A DNA stretch of 9,806 bases from Intrasporangium_A sp039812505 (lineage in GTDB: Bacteria > Actinomycetota > Actinomycetes > Actinomycetales > Dermatophilaceae), in the NCBI RefSeq assembly GCF_039812505.1, contig NZ_JBDIAQ010000134.1, positions 1 through 9,806 of the forward strand. The letters run 5' to 3'. The notes under the pieces are model-generated. The model ran no database searches, had not been told where the DNA came from, and saw only the letters and a list, made by a program, of their open reading frames with translations. This document shows, piece by piece, positions 6,983 to 9,806 of this stretch. Made by a program: the position numbers and the translations under genes. The number at the start of each line of letters is the position of its first letter. Within the stretch, counting starts at the first letter, position 1.

Positions 6983-7016
6983 TGGGCGGCATACGACATC
7001 ATCGGTATGCCGCCCA
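6983..7016. repeat. 12-bp hairpin between fabG and fabI, GGTATGCCGCC family
   Basis: TGGGCGGCATAC at 6983-6994 pairs perfectly with GTATGCCGCCCA at 7005-7016 around a 10-base loop. It starts 7 bases after the fabG stop. The arm GGTATGCCGCC is the same 11-mer that forms the palindromes at 9173-9206 and 9735-9770, but here the two arms are in the opposite order. It may weaken read-through into fabI, stabilise the fabG message, or be a dispersed repeat with no role. No T-run follows it. Confidence 0.7.
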
Positions 7017-7063
7017 GCTCGCTCGCGTGCGCAGCTGACCTCCCCTACGAGAAAGTGACAGGC

Positions 7064-7825
7064 ATGGGAATCCTCGAAGGCAAGAAGATCCTCGTCACCG
7101 GCGTCCTGATGGACAGCTCGATCGCGTTCCACGTCGCCAAGATCGCCCAGGAGGAGGGCGCCGAGGTGGTGCTCACCTCGTTCGGGCGCACGATGCGCAT
7201 CACGCAGACCATCGCCAAGCGGCTGCCGAGCACGCCGGAGGTGCTCGAGCTCGACGTCAGCGACCAGGGCCACCTCGACTCGCTGGCCGAGCGGCTCGGG
7301 CAGCACGTCGACCGGCTCGACGGGGTGCTGCACTCGATCGGGTTCGCCCCTCCCGGCGCCTTCGACTTCATGTCCGGCACCTGGGAGGACGTCGCGACGG
7401 CGGTGCACATCTCCGCCTACAGCCTCAAGTCGCTGGCGGTCGCGGCGCTGCCGTTGATGAGCGAGGGCGGGAGCCTGGTCGGGCTGACCTTCGACGCCCA
7501 GTTCGCGTGGCCGGTCTACGACTGGATGGGCGTCGCGAAGGCCGCCTTCGAGTCGACGAACCGCTACCTCGCGCGTGACCTCGGGCCCAAGGGCATCCGG
7601 TGCAACCTGGTGTCCGCGGGGCCGATCCGCACCACCGCGGCCAAGTCGATCCCGGGGTTCGAGCAGTTCGAGCAGGTCTGGAGCGACCGGGCGCCGCTCG
7701 GCTGGGACATCCGCGACGCCGTCCCCGCGGCGCAGGCCTGCGCGGTGCTGCTGTCCGACTGGTTCCCGGCGACCACCGGCGAGATCGTGCACGTCGACGG
7801 TGGCGTGCACGTGATGGGGCAGTGA
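7064..7825 (+). CDS. fabI: InhA-type enoyl-ACP reductase FabI
   Basis: FabI reduces trans-2-enoyl-ACP with NADH, the last step of each type II elongation cycle. The 253-residue protein matches mycobacterial InhA closely at key sites: GVLMDSSIAFH at 13-23 in the cofactor site, HSIGF from His90, active-site Tyr152 and Lys159 in YDWMGVAK, AGPIRT and LLSDWFPATTG. Ser91 corresponds to InhA Ser94 and Ile20 to InhA Ile21, by my alignment from memory. The start is ATG 7064, with GAGAAAG at 7049-7055; an in-frame ATG at 7007 would fall inside the hairpin arm and adds an unrelated leader. It lies 87 bases downstream of fabG, probably on the same transcript. No ferrochelatase gene follows, unlike mycobacteria; serB converges after 24 bases. 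Confidence 0.95.
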   Translation: MGILEGKKILVTGVLMDSSIAFHVAKIAQEEGAEVVLTSFGRTMRITQTIAKRLPSTPEVLELDVSDQGHLDSLAERLGQHVDRLDGVLHSIGFAPPGAFDFMSGTWEDVATAVHISAYSLKSLAVAALPLMSEGGSLVGLTFDAQFAWPVYDWMGVAKAAFESTNRYLARDLGPKGIRCNLVSAGPIRTTAAKSIPGFEQFEQVWSDRAPLGWDIRDAVPAAQACAVLLSDWFPATTGEIVHVDGGVHVMGQ

Positions 7826-7849
7826 GCGGGGTCGGGTCGTCGCCCGCGG

Positions 7850-9115
7850 CTACTGGCTCGACAACTGGGTGAGACCCGCGGCTGACGGCTCGGTCGAAGC
7901 CCCGTCCATGGCGTCGGCCTCCTCGATCTCCTCGCGCGAGATGCCGAGCAGGAACAGGACCGAGTCGAGGTAGGGCACGGTCACCGACGTGTCGGCCTGC
8001 TCCCGGACCAGCGGCTTGGCGTTGAAGGCGACCCCGAGCCCGGCCACCGCCAACATGTCGAGGTCGTTCGCACCATCCCCGATCGCCACGGTCCGGCTGA
8101 GGGGCAGCCCCTCCAGGTCGGCGAACTCGCGCAGCGCGCGCGCCTTGCCGGCGCGGTCGACGACCTCGCCGAGCACCCGCCCGGTCAGGGCGCCGTCGGC
8201 GATCTCGAGGCGGTTCGCCCGGGCGTGCTGGATGCCGAGCTCGTCCGCGAGCCCGCCCACGATCTCGATGAACCCGCCCGAGACGAGACCGACGGTGTAG
8301 CCGAGCCGCTTCAGGGTGCGCACGAGGGTCCGGGCGCCGGGGGTGAGCACGATGGCGTCCCTGACCTCGTCGAGCACGGCGGCCGGCAGCCCGGCCAGGA
8401 CCGCGACCCGGGCGCGCAGTGACTGCTCGAAGTCGAGCTCCCCGGCCATGGCCCGGGCCGTGACGGCGGCGACCTCGGGCTCGCGGCCGCAGTGCCCGGC
8501 CAGCAGCTCGATGACCTCCTGCTGGATCAGCGTCGAGTCGACATCCAGCACGACCAGGCGCCGGCCCAACCGGGCGAGGCCACCGGGGGCCACCGCGATG
8601 TCGATGCCCTCCTCGGCCGCGACGAGGGCCAGGCGGGTGCGCAGCAGCTCGACGTCGGCGCCGGAGATGCCGAACTCCACCGTCGTGACGGGGTAGCGCG
8701 AGAGCCGGCGGATCCGGTCGATGTTGGCCCCGTGCTCGGCGATCTGCCGGGTGACGAGGGAGACGGCCCGCGCCTGCAGCGGTGCGCCGAGCACCACGAC
8801 GGCGGCCCGGCCGTGCCGGGGCCGGGCGTTGTCCCCGGCGCCCCGGGTGACGCTGAGGGTCAGGTCGAGCCGGTGCGCGGCCACGGCCGCCGCGTCACGC
8901 AGGCGCTCCAGGGCGGCGTGGGCGCCCGCCGGGTCGGGGGAGGCCGGCCGGAGCAGCAGGGCCAGGGTCAGGTGCTCGTGCACGACGACCTGCTGGATGT
9001 CGAGCACCTCGGCCCCGACCTGCGCCACGGCACCGAGCAGGGCCCCGGTCACGCCGGGCCGGTCGGTGCCGGTCACGATGAGGCTGAGGGTGGTCGGCCG
9101 GCTCGTCTCGCTCAC
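7850..9115 (-). CDS. serB: Phosphoserine phosphatase SerB with two ACT domains
   Basis: SerB removes phosphate from O-phospho-L-serine, the last step of serine synthesis. The 421-residue protein has two N-terminal ACT domains (about 8-85 and 105-180), likely sensing serine, followed by a HAD phosphatase domain. HAD motifs are intact: DVDST with nucleophile Asp191 and acid Asp193, SGGF with Ser279, a lysine in RAGKARAL, and GDGANDLD with Asp347 and Asp351. The length and two-ACT layout resemble mycobacterial SerB2. The start is GTG 9115, where family similarity begins (SETSRPTTLSLIVTGTDRPG). It has no Shine-Dalgarno site, but a -10-like TACATT lies 6 bases upstream. The frame stays open to 9322, but that extension is low-complexity Ala/Pro/Arg and runs through the palindrome. 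Confidence 0.95.
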   Translation of the reverse strand: MSETSRPTTLSLIVTGTDRPGVTGALLGAVAQVGAEVLDIQQVVVHEHLTLALLLRPASPDPAGAHAALERLRDAAAVAAHRLDLTLSVTRGAGDNARPRHGRAAVVVLGAPLQARAVSLVTRQIAEHGANIDRIRRLSRYPVTTVEFGISGADVELLRTRLALVAAEEGIDIAVAPGGLARLGRRLVVLDVDSTLIQQEVIELLAGHCGREPEVAAVTARAMAGELDFEQSLRARVAVLAGLPAAVLDEVRDAIVLTPGARTLVRTLKRLGYTVGLVSGGFIEIVGGLADELGIQHARANRLEIADGALTGRVLGEVVDRAGKARALREFADLEGLPLSRTVAIGDGANDLDMLAVAGLGVAFNAKPLVREQADTSVTVPYLDSVLFLLGISREEIEEADAMDGASTEPSAAGLTQLSSQ

Positions 9116-9121
9116 GCGAGC

Positions 9122-9127
9122 AATGTA
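9122..9127 (-). promoter_or_regulatory. Putative -10 of leaderless serB promoter
   Basis: TACATT on the minus strand fits TANNNT and is followed by 6 bases (GCTCGC) before the GTG start of serB. No -35 box is evident; the upstream region is occupied by GC hairpins at 9148-9167 and 9173-9206. Confidence 0.5.
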
Positions 9128-9147
9128 CGCGAGCCGGGCCTGCCCGG

Positions 9148-9167
9148 CGGGCGCCGGCGGGCGCCCG
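9148..9167. repeat. 8-bp GC stem-loop upstream of serB
   Basis: CGGGCGCC (9148-9155) pairs with GGCGCCCG (9160-9167) around the 4-base loop GGCG. It stands 5 bases from the large palindrome at 9173-9206, giving two back-to-back inverted repeats just upstream of the proposed serB promoter. Function is unknown, and its pure GC content makes chance formation possible. Confidence 0.4.
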
Positions 9168-9172
9168 GGGTG

Positions 9173-9206
9173 CGGTATGCCGCCGAGCCGGCTCGGCGGC
9201 ATACCG
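9173..9206. repeat. Perfect 34-bp palindrome, left copy
   Basis: The sequence is perfectly self-complementary about an axis between 9189 and 9190. Each half is CGGTATGCCGCCGAGCC. An identical 34-base copy lies at 9736-9769, and the arm GGTATGCCGCC recurs at the fabG-fabI hairpin. The copy directly abuts the apparent end fragment of a dehydrogenase gene at 9208. It could be a REP-like extragenic element, a U-less bidirectional terminator or a binding site for a dimeric protein. Confidence 0.85.
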
Positions 9207-9207
9207 G

Positions 9208-9330
9208 CTCGTCGCGGCGGTGCGGCAGAACCGGGAGCTCGTGGTGGTGCCACGGTGGCTGCGGGTGCCGATGGTGGTGCGCGCGCTCGCACCCGGGACG
9301 TATGCCCGGCTCGCGTCACCATGGGGGTGA
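9208..9330 (+). pseudogene. Probable 3' remnant of a short-chain dehydrogenase gene
   Basis: One plus-strand frame encodes 40 residues and a TGA. It begins LVAAVRQNRELVVVPRWLRV and goes on with a VVRALAPGTYARL segment. This pattern, an AVRxNR helix, a VVVP strand, then a hydrophobic helix with a LAPG turn, is typical of the C-terminal end of many short-chain dehydrogenases. Third codon positions are mostly G or C, as in real genes here. The similarity stops at the palindrome: upstream in the same frame there is only Ala/Arg-rich sequence antisense to the serB leader, with no cofactor or catalytic motif. I read it as a gene end left by a deletion or insertion at the palindrome. The call rests on remembered family patterns and could be chance. 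Confidence 0.4.
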
Positions 9331-9428
9331 GGGCGCCCGGTGCGGGGTGCGGGCGAGCGCGTCACGCGCGCGTCGAGCCCGGGCGGCTCGCCGCTCTCGA
9401 GGGCGAGGTCTGGAACCGCGCCGCGACC
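9331..9428. other. Short GC-rich spacer with no recognisable feature
   Basis: Between the dehydrogenase remnant and the tandem array I see no gene, strong hairpin or promoter. The sequence is simple GC-rich DNA. Confidence 0.5.
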
Positions 9429-9734
9429 CCACGGACTATCGGGCCGCGGCGGGATTGTGGGTGGTGTCCTGCCCGGGAGGCCACGGACTATCGCGCCGGG
9501 GCTGGATTGTGGGTGCTCTGGGTCCCGGGAGGGCACAGACCGTCGCGCACGCGCCTGGATTGTGGGTGGTGTACTGCCCGGGGGGTCACCCACTTTCGCG
9601 CCGGGGCTGGATTGTGGGTGGTGTACTGCCCGGGAGGCCACCCACTTTCGCGCCGGGGCTGGATTGTGGGTGGTGTACTGCCCGGGAGGCCACGGACTAT
9701 CGCGCCGCGGCCGGATTGTGGGTGGTGTCCTGCC
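9429..9734. repeat. Tandem array of ~52-bp units with a variable 7-base slot
   Basis: The core GGATTGTGGGTG starts at 9452, 9504, 9557, 9609, 9661 and 9713, giving periods of 52, 53, 52, 52 and 52. Between cores lie TGCCCGGGAGGCCAC, a 7-base slot, and TCGCGCCGGGGCT or close variants. Slot sequences in order are GGACTAT (9433), GGACTAT (9485), AGACCGT (9537), CCACTTT (9590), CCACTTT (9642) and GGACTAT (9694). The second unit (9504-9556) is the most degenerate; the units starting at 9557, 9609 and 9661 are the best conserved. The period is not a multiple of three, and reading frames shift from unit to unit, so it is not a coding repeat. It resembles intergenic MIRU/VNTR-type arrays in layout only. 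Confidence 0.92.
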
Positions 9735-9770
9735 GCGGTATGCCGCCGAGCCGGCTCGGCGGCATACCGC
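9735..9770. repeat. Perfect 36-bp palindrome, right copy
   Basis: The 34-base palindrome of 9173-9206 is repeated exactly at 9736-9769 and is one base pair longer on each side here. Its axis is between 9752 and 9753. It begins immediately after a partial repeat unit ending CTGCC, and the sequence after it (from 9771) again resembles the middle of a unit, so it seems to sit inside the array. With the left copy it brackets 528-529 bases. Confidence 0.85.
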
Positions 9771-9806
9771 ACGATCACGCGGGGCCGGGACTGCCCACTC
9801 GACCGA

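Noticed and set aside
9116..9322. N-terminal extension of serB
   Set aside because: The extra 69 residues are Ala/Pro/Arg-rich, cross the palindrome and have no family similarity; GTG 9115 has the promoter-like spacing.
9429..9734. CRISPR array
   Set aside because: The period is constant but most of each unit is conserved, leaving only a 7-base variable slot that itself recurs. There are no spacers of CRISPR length.
9429..9778. Repeat protein encoded by the array (PPTIQPR/HHPQS-type peptides on the minus strand)
   Set aside because: The 52-base period changes frame each unit, there is no ribosome site, and the peptides have no plausible fold.

Overview
The window is about 9.8 kb of very GC-rich chromosome from a high-GC actinobacterium. 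Codons end strongly in G or C, GTG starts are common, and several genes appear to start without a Shine-Dalgarno site. The pairing of FabG with an InhA-type enoyl reductase, an actinobacterial ABC half-transporter, DUF3099 and a double-ACT SerB fits the order Micrococcales, perhaps Intrasporangiaceae. That placement rests on remembered gene families, not on a search.

Layout. Bases 1-718 hold no convincing gene. They carry two near-identical 31-base hairpin repeats (233-263 and 304-334) and a perfect 12-bp stem-loop (377-405). Next comes an ABC exporter half-transporter (719-2668, +), which overlaps tail to tail by 7 bases with a SURF1-family cytochrome oxidase assembly gene (2662-3459, -). 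A 32-base divergent promoter region separates SURF1 from moaA (3492-4511, +), the first enzyme of molybdenum cofactor synthesis. Converging on moaA is a probable three-gene minus-strand operon: DUF3099 membrane protein (5856-6149), a 75-residue Cys/His protein coupled to it by a GTGA overlap (5632-5859), and a YeiH-family membrane protein (4556-5572). Divergent from DUF3099 is a fatty-acid pair, fabG (6257-6976) and an InhA-like fabI (7064-7825), on the plus strand, in the same order as mabA-inhA of mycobacteria. serB (7850-9115, -) converges on fabI.

The last 690 bases (9116-9806) are non-coding and the most unusual part. A perfect 34-bp palindrome (9173-9206) abuts what looks like the 3' remnant of a short-chain dehydrogenase gene. 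After it comes a tandem array of about six 52-bp units, each with a 7-base slot that changes between units. The array is closed by a second copy of the same palindrome (9735-9770), which seems to interrupt a seventh unit. The 11-base arm of the palindrome also forms the hairpin between fabG and fabI, so it is a dispersed family.

The protein-coding genes are ordinary housekeeping genes: fatty acid elongation, serine synthesis, cofactor and respiratory-complex assembly, and transport. I see no multi-gene defence or biosynthetic system. The candidates for something undescribed are the palindrome-bracketed repeat array, the paired hairpin repeats at the left end, and the leaderless promoters.
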